Shown here one piece after another: positions 1 to 4,071 of a stretch of DNA of 6,085 bases. The notes below the pieces were generated by a model, which ran no database searches, was not told where the DNA came from, and saw nothing but the letters and a program-made list of their open reading frames with translations. Position 1 is the stretch's first letter. Every line of letters starts with the position of its first letter. The position numbers were made by a program, and so were the translations under genes. The stretch comes from an uncultured Bacteroidota bacterium. Lineage in GTDB: Bacteria; Bacteroidota; Bacteroidia; Chitinophagales; Chitinophagaceae. Where the stretch lies: positions 1 to 6,085 of the forward strand of contig CAMPKR010000157.1 in assembly GCA_946887345.1 (NCBI GenBank), written 5' to 3'.

Positions 1-2
1 TC

Positions 3-149
3 TACGACCTTTCCGACACCGACCAGCAGAATTACATTAACTGGATCTACGAAGCGTCTAAGGAAGAAACGAAAATTCAACGTATAGCAACATCAATTGA
101 AAAATTGCTGCTCAAAATGCGCTTCTATGATAAATTTTCAAAAAAATAG
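3..149 (+). CDS. YdeI/OmpD-associated (OmdA-like) protein, C-terminal fragment
   Basis: This is the last 48 codons of a gene that begins before the window; the stop is TAG at 147-149. The reading frame gives YDLSDTDQQNYINWIYEASK followed by EETKIQRIATSIEKLLLKMR. This matches the usual C-terminal helix pair of the YdeI/OmpD-associated family (OmdA domain), where a 'LS......Y..WI..A...ET...RI...I..L' pattern closes the protein. The family has been linked to bacteriocin protection and stress response in enterobacteria, but its biochemical function is not settled. Only the tail is visible, so the N-terminal domain cannot be judged. A terminator-like hairpin follows 67 bp after the stop. Family assignment rests on motif recognition alone. 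Confidence 0.72.
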   Translation, partial: YDLSDTDQQNYINWIYEASKEETKIQRIATSIEKLLLKMRFYDKFSKK

Positions 150-215
150 TCACTGTCGTTCGATTAGACATTGATTTACAACTGTTTACCTTTTAGTTCA
201 GGATTTATCTGTTTT

Positions 216-246
216 TACCGTTTTATGACGGTAGATTTTTTCTTTT
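216..246 (+). terminator. Intrinsic terminator of the OmdA-like gene
   Basis: A perfect 6-bp stem (TACCGT at 216-221, ACGGTA at 228-233) encloses a 6-nt loop. It is followed by GATTTTTTCTTTT, a strong U-tract. It lies 67 bp after the upstream stop codon with no other gene between, so it most likely ends that transcript. Confidence 0.65.
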
Positions 247-254
247 AGAAAGCT

Positions 255-262
255 TAGGTTTG
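255..262 (+). promoter_or_regulatory. Candidate Bacteroidota -7 promoter box
   Basis: TAGGTTTG matches the Bacteroidota -7 consensus TAnnTTTG exactly. No TTTG or TTG element lies 19-21 bp upstream, where only the terminator U-tract is found, so this is half a promoter at best. If active, transcription would begin near 267-270 and run toward the terminator at 526-554. Confidence 0.3.
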
Positions 263-467
263 TGTTCGCACTATGGCTACCGTATGCAAATACTACCTTT
301 TCAATGGATTTCACTCCCAATAGAGATAAGGGGTCAATTCAGAATAGTACAAAAGCAAACACCGCAGGCAAAAGCGGCCTTGCCCGAACGAGAGATTAAC
401 TGCCTGATGACAGTAAAAGATATCAGGGTTTTAGAAAATATTGATGAACACATCCTTTGCGATTGGT

Positions 468-539
468 TTATCTGACAATGAAAAATATCGCAGCTCCTAC
501 TGCGGCACCTATGAGTATGAAAATTAATACCGGCTCCAT
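468..539 (-). CDS. Possible 23-residue single-span membrane microprotein
   Basis: This minus-strand frame encodes MEPVLIFILIGAAVGAAIFF followed by IVR and a TAA stop. It is an almost ideal single transmembrane helix with small-residue packing motifs (GAAVGAA), an acidic residue at the N-terminus and a basic one at the C-terminus. A membrane anchor like that at the start of ribonuclease Y would look similar, so a truncated gene remnant is another option. Against it, the frame overlaps the inverted repeat of the plus-strand terminator at 526-554, no promoter or ribosome site is evident, and the frame stays open upstream only as antisense of the next gene. It is reported because of its striking composition, not because expression is shown. 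Confidence 0.22.
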   Translation of the reverse strand: MEPVLIFILIGAAVGAAIFFIVR

Positions 540-554
540 TGCCGGTATTTTTTT
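526..554 (+). terminator. Strong intrinsic terminator without an obvious upstream gene
   Basis: A 9-bp stem (AATACCGGC at 526-534, GCCGGTATT at 541-549) with a 6-nt loop runs into a T7 tract (548-554, sharing two bases with the stem). It is one of the best terminators in the window and points rightward. Nothing convincing is encoded between it and the previous terminator, which suggests an unrecognised short transcript in 260-525. Confidence 0.6.
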
Positions 555-593
555 GCGGTATGATTTTTTAGCTATATCTAAAAAGTTCCCGTT

Positions 594-812
594 ATGACTC
601 CTGCTGAAGTAAAAAATGTACTTGAAACGAGCATGCATGAACATCGAAAGATTGCTATTAACTATAAAGACGGCGAAAGCCACTTCGGTTGGATCACGGA
701 GCCCAATGATACACTCAATACTAAGATCGTTCTTATGATAGACGGCACTGTACCACATACAGTAGACTTGGAAAAAGTAGCCAGTGTAGAACTCACCAAT
801 GAATACTTTTAA
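594..812 (+). CDS. Small hypothetical protein, first of a two-gene unit
   Basis: This gene encodes a 72-residue acidic protein that I do not recognise. The ATG at 594 is the only start that leaves a compact, soluble protein, and the stop TAA is at 810-812. Residues 3-16 look helical. They are followed by alternating strand-like segments: KIAINYK (19-25), HFGWIT (30-35), KIVLMIDG (44-51), HTVDLE (55-60) and VASVEL (62-67). A short helix followed by about five strands recalls small SH3-like or Sm-like barrels, but this is a fold impression and not a family assignment. The next gene begins at the base directly after its stop, so the two are probably co-translated from one mRNA that ends at the terminator at 1104-1132. 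No signal peptide or membrane segment is seen, so it should be cytoplasmic. Confidence 0.72.
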   Translation: MTPAEVKNVLETSMHEHRKIAINYKDGESHFGWITEPNDTLNTKIVLMIDGTVPHTVDLEKVASVELTNEYF

Positions 813-1076
813 ATGAAAAAAACTGAGTTTTTCACGGCCAATACCCCGGCAGAACTCCAGCTAAATGTCAATAGTTGGCTGCAAGAGCATAAGGAAATTG
901 GAATTATCGACTCAGGTATGACTCTTGCCCGTGAAAAAGACAAAGTCGTCTACAGCTTTTATATTCTTTACGAATCTGTTGAAACAGCCACTTCTGCTAC
1001 CATAGCTGCACAAATGGAAAACGTGCTACCGGAACAGGAATCCCTTTCCGAAACCAGCGACTCGCAGCTCCAATAA
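813..1076 (+). CDS. Small hypothetical protein, Cse60-like pattern
   Basis: An 87-residue protein follows the previous gene without a gap (stop TAA at 810-812, ATG at 813). The first half carries TPAELQLNVNSWLQEHKEIG (10-29), then IIDSGM (31-36), and VVYSFYILYE (45-54). This helix, 'I.D' strand, then hydrophobic strand ending in Y-E resembles the Cse60 family of small proteins first named from Bacillus sporulation. That family is about 60 residues and of unknown biochemical role. The last 30 residues (from about 57) are rich in Ser, Thr, Gln and Glu and look disordered. The zero-base spacing implies translational coupling with the upstream gene, so the products may act together. The Cse60 comparison is tentative; that the gene is real is more secure. 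Confidence 0.72.
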   Translation: MKKTEFFTANTPAELQLNVNSWLQEHKEIGIIDSGMTLAREKDKVVYSFYILYESVETATSATIAAQMENVLPEQESLSETSDSQLQ

Positions 1077-1103
1077 ACACTCTTTTACTATACTGATAAT
1101 ATT

Positions 1104-1132
1104 GTCCCGCTTATGTCGGGACTATTTGTTTT
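1104..1132 (+). terminator. Intrinsic terminator of the two-gene unit
   Basis: GTCCCG (1104-1109) and CGGGAC (1117-1122) form a perfect 6-bp stem with a 7-nt loop, followed by TATTTGTTTT. It lies 27 bp after the stop of the 87-residue protein. It also argues that the ATG at 1113, which lies inside the hairpin, is not the start of the next gene. Confidence 0.6.
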
Positions 1133-1163
1133 AGCTATATTCGCCCTGGTAATTTCCTTTGAG

Positions 1164-1766
1164 ATGAAACGCGTTCACTACATATCGTTCCTTGCTATAC
1201 TGGCTTTTTTATTGCCCTCCTGCGGGCCCCGGAAAGCCCCTGGGCCGGGCACTGAAGCTACAACAGACACGGCCGCTGCAAACATAGAGCTCTACCTCAC
1301 CTCACGCGAATCCACCGATTCAACTCTCTGCAACAACGCTGCTATGCTGGAAACTGATTGTGGCATAGAGGACTTCTATTTTACCTTAAAGGGCAATGTA
1401 CTACAGCGCATGTACTGCAAAGACGAAGAAGAAATTGCCTGGATGACCGGCAAATATCGTGTCGGTGACTCAGGATTGATATGCCAGATGGATAAAGTCT
1501 ACCTGCTAAGCCTCTCAAAAACAGGTGATACTACCAATTATGATCGCGGTCGCTTTATGGAGCTAAGCAGTAAAGAACCGTTTATGCTTCAAAAGTCCTC
1601 CTGCGCAGGTATCAGCTTTATCAAGCACTATAATGAACAGCAGCGCCTGTACGCACAGAAAAACGGGCGATCTTCTGTTTATGGAAGGATCTATTTTGAG
1701 CAAAAGGAACATGAGGCGCAGATGCTGGCAGAGCTGCGCAAAGTAAAAGCACTTAGCGGGCTGTAG
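1164..1766 (+). CDS. Predicted lipoprotein of unknown function
   Basis: From the ATG at 1164 this is a 200-residue protein. It begins with a classic lipoprotein signal: a basic start (MKR), a hydrophobic stretch (ISFLAILAFL) and the lipobox LLPSC, with the lipidated cysteine at residue 20. An in-frame ATG at 1113 would add 17 residues ahead of the signal and lies inside a terminator hairpin, so it was rejected. After the signal comes a Pro/Gly/Thr/Ala-rich linker (21-39), then a globular part with five more cysteines (56, 66, 85, 107, 147), which could form disulfides in the periplasm or at the surface. The C-terminal 40 residues are charged and probably helical. I recognise no family. TTTG at 1125-1128 and TAATTTCC at 1150-1157 could form a weak promoter. 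The 3' end overlaps the convergent winged-helix gene by 14 bp. Confidence 0.82.
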   Translation: MKRVHYISFLAILAFLLPSCGPRKAPGPGTEATTDTAAANIELYLTSRESTDSTLCNNAAMLETDCGIEDFYFTLKGNVLQRMYCKDEEEIAWMTGKYRVGDSGLICQMDKVYLLSLSKTGDTTNYDRGRFMELSSKEPFMLQKSSCAGISFIKHYNEQQRLYAQKNGRSSVYGRIYFEQKEHEAQMLAELRKVKALSGL

Positions 1767-2001
1767 CGGATTGGAATGTAGTAAACGGTTGGGTTAGAAC
1801 GCCGTTCTCGGTAAGACAAACCAGTTCTTTAGAGCGGGAAAAATTGATATAACCAAGGTCTTGAAGTAAACGGAGCTTCTTTTCAACCTCCTCCCTCTTG
1901 TCATTCGCATGGGAGGCCAGCACTTCTATACCGATGCCGTTATATGCCTCTCCTGAGCATAAATTCTGTAAGATACCGTGGACTTCCTGTAAGCTAGCCA
2001 T
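1753..2001 (-). CDS. Small winged-helix DNA-binding-like protein
   Basis: This 82-residue protein has the pattern of a winged helix-turn-helix. It has a first helix (LQEVHGILQNLC, 4-15), a turn and recognition region (GIGIEVLASHAND, 22-34), then EEVEKKLRLLQDLGYI (37-52). The last segment matches the typical 'v...L..L...GyI' helix leading into the wing, closed by ELVCLTENGVL (59-69) like the 'v.LT..G' strand of such domains. Only one domain is present, with no ligand-binding part, so it may be a small regulator or a partner protein. The ATG at 2001 (minus strand) has no Shine-Dalgarno, as is usual in Bacteroidota. It converges on the lipoprotein gene with 14 bp of 3' overlap and no terminator between, so the two transcripts could form antisense pairs. 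Confidence 0.7.
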   Translation of the reverse strand: MASLQEVHGILQNLCSGEAYNGIGIEVLASHANDKREEVEKKLRLLQDLGYINFSRSKELVCLTENGVLTQPFTTFQSATAR

Positions 2002-2023
2002 AAAAACTGCTTTAAAACGTTAA

Positions 2024-2146
2024 ATGATGCAGGTCTGGCCGAAGAGTAAAAATAAATCCGCAGAAAAGGAGGTAACAACCGATCTGATTAAACTACTTAC
2101 CTGTTTTAAACCTAAGGCAAAAACTATCGGAAGAAATGGTTCGTAA
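2024..2146 (+). CDS. Doubtful 40-codon basic small ORF
   Basis: A plus-strand frame (ATG at 2024, TAA at 2144-2146) encodes 40 residues beginning MMQVWPKSKNKSAEKEVTTD, with a helix-like LIKLLTCF and a Lys/Arg-rich tail. It starts 22 bp from, and diverges from, the winged-helix gene. No promoter, ribosome site or family resemblance supports it. A near-perfect Shine-Dalgarno string lies inside it rather than in front of it. Its stop codon falls within the long inverted repeat that follows. It is most likely a chance frame. Confidence 0.15.
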   Translation: MMQVWPKSKNKSAEKEVTTDLIKLLTCFKPKAKTIGRNGS

Positions 2147-2198
2147 CTTGAGATAGAATAATGTCGAAGCTATCTGTAAGTTAGTACTTTTCCCGATA
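2125..2198 (-). repeat. Long imperfect inverted repeat, possible terminator
   Basis: The arms pair in three blocks. TATCGG (2125-2130) pairs with CCGATA (2193-2198), TAACTT (2144-2149) with AAGTTA (2178-2183), and AGATAG (2151-2156) with CTATCT (2170-2175). A 13-nt loop closes the structure, and the blocks are separated by a small and a larger internal mismatch region. On the minus strand the outer arm is followed by GTTTTTG, so this could terminate the GNAT transcript that ends at 2261. It is longer than a usual terminator and could instead be a short palindromic mobile-element remnant or a structured RNA. Confidence 0.45.
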
Positions 2199-2260
2199 TG
2201 ATCCAATTATTTTTTTTCAAACCGTTGAAACACCTGCCATTACCTTTCACTCAGCATTCA

Positions 2261-2725
2261 TCACAATTGTCTGCTTAGCCGCTCCTTACACAATTCATAC
2301 CCCTGCTTGCGAAAGTAGGCAGCCGCAACAATATTGGATGCCCAATGATCCAGTTCCAATGTGTCTATTGAAAGCTTCTTCGCTATCTCTTCAGCTTTCT
2401 TTAGAAGCGCTTCACCAACACCCTGTTTTTGAAATTGTTCCAGCACAGCTATCTGGTCTACATACATAAAGCGGCGACCGTGGTGAAAGGCATTCTCTTC
2501 CACCTGTTTCACAAAGATGATGATATAGCCTGCTGCCTTATCTCCCTGCCAGGCAACAAATGCCCTGCAGCTTTTGTCTTCAAAAAATAAACGCAGGGCA
2601 CCGGCGATGGTTTTATGATCAAATGGCTTAAAAATATGCGGGTGCATACGGTGATGCAGTTGCTGCACCTCATCATTCAGTGCGGCCAGTAGCTCAATGT
2701 CCCGGGTTTCTTTTAGTTGTATCAT
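2261..2725 (-). CDS. GNAT family N-acetyltransferase
   Basis: This 154-residue protein is a single GNAT domain of normal length, predicted to move an acetyl group from acetyl-CoA to an unknown amine. The fold is visible in order: a first helix region (RDIELLAALNDEVQQLHHRM, 8-27), strand AFVAWQGDKAAGYIII (55-70), core strand MYVDQIAVLEQF (87-98), the acetyl-CoA pyrophosphate loop QKQGVGEALL (99-108), and LELDHWASN with AAAYFRKQGYE (123-144). The loop reads Q-x-x-G-x-G, the accepted form of motif A. The substrate cannot be predicted. The ATG at 2725 lies only 16 bp after the U-tract of a terminator preceded by a 23-codon ORF, so expression may depend on read-through of an attenuator. It is the third protein gene of a minus-strand series behind a methyltransferase and another GNAT. 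Confidence 0.9.
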   Translation of the reverse strand: MIQLKETRDIELLAALNDEVQQLHHRMHPHIFKPFDHKTIAGALRLFFEDKSCRAFVAWQGDKAAGYIIIFVKQVEENAFHHGRRFMYVDQIAVLEQFQKQGVGEALLKKAEEIAKKLSIDTLELDHWASNIVAAAYFRKQGYELCKERLSRQL

Positions 2726-2740
2726 TTGCCAACCTGTTGA

Positions 2741-2769
2741 AAATAAAAAACCCGCCTTCTAAGGGCGGG
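2741..2769 (-). terminator. Intrinsic terminator, candidate attenuator
   Basis: On the minus strand CCCGCC and GGCGGG form a 6-bp all-GC stem (outer arms at 2764-2769 and 2751-2756 of the plus strand), with two extra A-T pairs past a bulged C. It runs straight into TTTTTTATTT. It sits 24 bp after the stop of the 23-codon ORF and 15 bp before the GNAT ATG. Its 5' arm can pair instead with G-rich codons of that ORF, giving an alternative antiterminator fold. It could also simply end the upstream methyltransferase-GNAT transcript. Confidence 0.75.
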
Positions 2770-2793
2770 ATGAAAATAATTTCTCACAATTAT

Positions 2794-2865
2794 CTACATA
2801 TGCATCCGCCCCGCTATCCCGCGATAACAGTAGTACGAATTACGATAAGCAGATCCTTGTCTCAT
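2794..2865 (-). CDS. Candidate leader peptide of an attenuator (23 residues)
   Basis: This minus-strand mini-ORF starts with ATG at 2865 and ends with TAG at 2794-2796. Its product is MRQGSA, then YRNSYYCYR (residues 7-15), then GIAGRMHM (16-23). Four of 23 residues are Tyr (codons 7, 11, 12, 14), four are Arg, and one is Cys beside the Tyr cluster. The G-rich codons 15-20 can pair with the 5' arm of the downstream terminator: GCGGGAT (2816-2822) with ATCCCGC (2765-2771), or GGGCGG (2806-2811) with CCGCCC (2763-2768). This is the arrangement of ribosome-controlled attenuation, in which stalling at the Tyr cluster would leave the antiterminator free. It begins 19 bp after the upstream GNAT stop. 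A near-consensus -7 box TATCTTCG (2871-2878) precedes it, with no -33 element. A function in sensing Tyr, Cys or Arg supply is inference. Confidence 0.5.
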   Translation of the reverse strand: MRQGSAYRNSYYCYRGIAGRMHM

Positions 2866-2884
2866 TAGTTCGAAGATAAATTAT

Positions 2885-3349
2885 TTATTCCATTTTACGA
2901 TACAGGGGCTCGCTATGCTTGTGGTAGCCCAGCTTTTCATACACCGGTGCGCCTTCCCTGGTAGCCAACAGCTCGAAGGCCGTAATACCTTGCCCCCTTG
3001 CCCGGTCCATCAGGCGGCCGAGAAGGATACTACCAATGCCCCTGCGGCGATACTCGGGCAGGGTATACATGTTCATCACATAGGCAACCCTCCCGGAAGG
3101 ATTCTTGAAACTCCCCTCCTGCTCACGTATTACTATGCCACCAATGGCTGCAGCCCGCTCTCTATCCCACGCTATCTCGCATAGATAATCGTTGCTGATT
3201 GCCGCGGCATAGTAACTGCTGAGATTTTTCCGCAGTTCCTCTATTTCAGTTTCTTCTGCCTTTCCCAGTATATCCTCCAGGAATGCGATGCGCATTTCTG
3301 TCATTAGCGGTACATCTGCATGTGTAGCCGCTTTATATGCTATGCTCAT
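2885..3349 (-). CDS. GNAT family N-acetyltransferase
   Basis: This is a 154-residue single-domain GNAT enzyme, predicted to acetylate an unknown amine using acetyl-CoA. The fold runs from AATHADVPLMTEMR (7-20), through strands LCEIAWDRERAAAIGGIVIR (56-75) and the core strand AYVMNMYTLPEY (89-100), to the acetyl-CoA loop RRRGIGSILL (101-110). It then continues with ITAFELLATREGAPVYEKLG (122-141) before the end. Motif A is the canonical R-R-x-G-I-G, and the 'L.AT..G...YEKLG' tail is typical of acetyltransferases that act on small molecules or peptides. It begins 13 bp after the methyltransferase stop, so the two are probably one transcript. It shares the fold but little sequence with the GNAT at 2261-2725, which argues against recent duplication. 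The product is cytoplasmic. Confidence 0.92.
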   Translation of the reverse strand: MSIAYKAATHADVPLMTEMRIAFLEDILGKAEETEIEELRKNLSSYYAAAISNDYLCEIAWDRERAAAIGGIVIREQEGSFKNPSGRVAYVMNMYTLPEYRRRGIGSILLGRLMDRARGQGITAFELLATREGAPVYEKLGYHKHSEPLYRKME

Positions 3350-3362
3350 TATGCTGATCTCT

Positions 3363-4025
3363 TTATTTTATTTTCCGGGCGAAGACATACTCGGCAAATC
3401 CCAGCAGGTCCCAGAATACGCTGCCCTGCACTTTGCCAAGTCTCCGCTTGTACTGAAACGCCCGAACCGGAATTGTTAGTATATAAAACCAGGAGCGCCT
3501 TGTTCCCGAAGAAATGATTTCAAAACCGTTTGCCCTTAGCAACCCGCTCAGTTCTTTTACGCTGTATATACGCACATGTGTAGGGTCATCGTAAAAATTG
3601 AGGGATCCCGGCATAGAGGGCAGTTGGGTGCTCCTCTGCCCGGGATACTCTATGTACATGTATCCCCCTTGCTTCAGTTTGGCAGCTATGCCCTCCAGCA
3701 CCTTGTCGCCATTGTGCAGGTGCTCTATTACGTGGGTCATGTTCACATAATCGTATTGTCCATCGGGTATCTCCGAGAAGTTGAGCTGGGTAAGGTCCAT
3801 TTTGTAGAACTTCTCCGGCGCCGCTACATCTGCCTCTGCATATTCATAGTCATGGTTCAGGTCTACACCATGGTAAGTACACTCCGGGAAAACGTCCCTG
3901 GTACGCGAGGGTGAACCATTGCCCGAGCCCAGGTCAAGAATGGTGAAAGGACTTCCCTTCATGGCTTTTTGCATGAAGTAAAACTTGGGTGTCCGGGTAT
4001 GTATGTATTTAAGCAGGGGCGACAT
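3363..4025 (-). CDS. Class I SAM-dependent methyltransferase
   Basis: A 220-residue methyltransferase with a Rossmann core. Motif I is ILDLGSGNGSPS (29-40), which binds SAM. The acidic end of strand 2 is GVDLN (53-57), MDLTQL (76-81) is the third binding segment, and YDYVNMTHVIEHL (91-103) is the strand 4 region with the H-x-x-E-H-L signature of Methyltransf_11/23-type enzymes. GGYMYIEYPG (120-129) is strand 5. The segment NFYDDPTHVRIYS (143-155) with KELSGLLRANGFEI (157-170) is common in methyltransferases found with cell-surface polysaccharide or glycosylation genes, but the substrate is unknown. The C-terminal 50 residues are aromatic and basic and may bind the acceptor or the membrane surface. 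It starts the minus-strand series and diverges from the DUF559 gene, with 46 bp between start codons holding both promoters. Confidence 0.93.
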   Translation of the reverse strand: MSPLLKYIHTRTPKFYFMQKAMKGSPFTILDLGSGNGSPSRTRDVFPECTYHGVDLNHDYEYAEADVAAPEKFYKMDLTQLNFSEIPDGQYDYVNMTHVIEHLHNGDKVLEGIAAKLKQGGYMYIEYPGQRSTQLPSMPGSLNFYDDPTHVRIYSVKELSGLLRANGFEIISSGTRRSWFYILTIPVRAFQYKRRLGKVQGSVFWDLLGFAEYVFARKIK

Positions 4026-4051
4026 GAAATCTCAGCAAATTCCAAGATAAC

Positions 4052-4060
4052 TATAATTTG
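4052..4060 (+). promoter_or_regulatory. Candidate promoter of the DUF559 gene
   Basis: TATAATTTG combines a TATAAT-like core with the TTTG end of the Bacteroidota -7 element. It ends 11 bp before the ATG at 4072, in the 46-bp divergent gap with the methyltransferase gene. No clear TTTG -33 element lies upstream. The resulting 5' leader would be only a few bases, so the second in-frame ATG at 4081 may be the used start. Confidence 0.35.
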
Positions 4061-4071
4061 TATTTTTAATC

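Larger units (their letters stand above)
150..477. other. Gene-poor stretch, possibly containing a short transcript
   Basis: No convincing protein gene is seen here. A plus-strand frame opens with TTG at 260, has its first ATG at 284 and stops at 473-475. Its product (MQILPFQWISLPIE... to ...ILCDWFI, 63 residues from the ATG) has no recognisable domain, signal or amphipathic pattern. A 16-codon ATG frame (MATVCKYYLFNGFHSQ) sits at 273-323. The stretch does contain a perfect TAnnTTTG box at 255-262, and a strong terminator follows at 526-554. It could therefore encode a small RNA, a tiny protein or a decayed gene. Confidence 0.4.
2002..2260. other. Gene-poor segment with secondary-structure potential
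   Basis: No convincing protein gene lies in these 259 bp between the winged-helix gene and the first GNAT gene. The segment holds a doubtful 40-codon frame, an imperfect inverted repeat about 74 bp long, a T9 run at 2209-2217 and a small perfect hairpin (TTTCAA at 2215-2220, TTGAAA at 2225-2230). On the minus strand it is the 3' flank of the GNAT gene and the 5' flank of the winged-helix gene, so a terminator and a promoter are both expected here. Confidence 0.5.

Noticed and set aside
327..366. AAGGGGTCAATTCAGAATAG and following bases, reminiscent of some insertion-sequence ends
   Set aside because: No matching inverted partner, target duplication or transposase fragment is found nearby.
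540..758. Minus-strand frame open upstream of the 23-residue membrane segment, giving 96 residues in total
   Set aside because: This part is the antisense shadow of the 72-residue plus-strand gene; it has no start signal and its composition is not protein-like.
1113..1163. Upstream ATG extending the lipoprotein by 17 residues (MSGLFVLAIFALVISFE)
   Set aside because: The ATG lies inside the terminator hairpin at 1104-1122, and the extension would put a second hydrophobic segment ahead of a complete lipoprotein signal that starts at 1164.
2065..2073. AAAGGAGGT, a perfect Shine-Dalgarno-like string
   Set aside because: No ATG, GTG or TTG follows at a usable distance, and other genes in the window do not use such sites; probably chance.
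2215..2230. Small perfect hairpin TTTCAA-ACCG-TTGAAA as terminator of the first GNAT
   Set aside because: On the minus strand it is followed by A residues rather than T, and the stem is weak; the larger inverted repeat beyond it is a better candidate.
2680..2868. Plus-strand frame of 62 codons across the attenuator region
   Set aside because: It overlaps the GNAT start, the terminator and the leader ORF on the other strand; its product shows no domain.
2915..3517. Plus-strand frames of 63-89 codons antisense to the second GNAT and the methyltransferase
   Set aside because: They are shadows of well-supported minus-strand genes with clear motifs.
3576..3914. Plus-strand frame of 112 codons antisense to the methyltransferase
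   Set aside because: The opposite strand carries all SAM-binding motifs; the apparent hydrophobic stretch here comes from complementing those codons.
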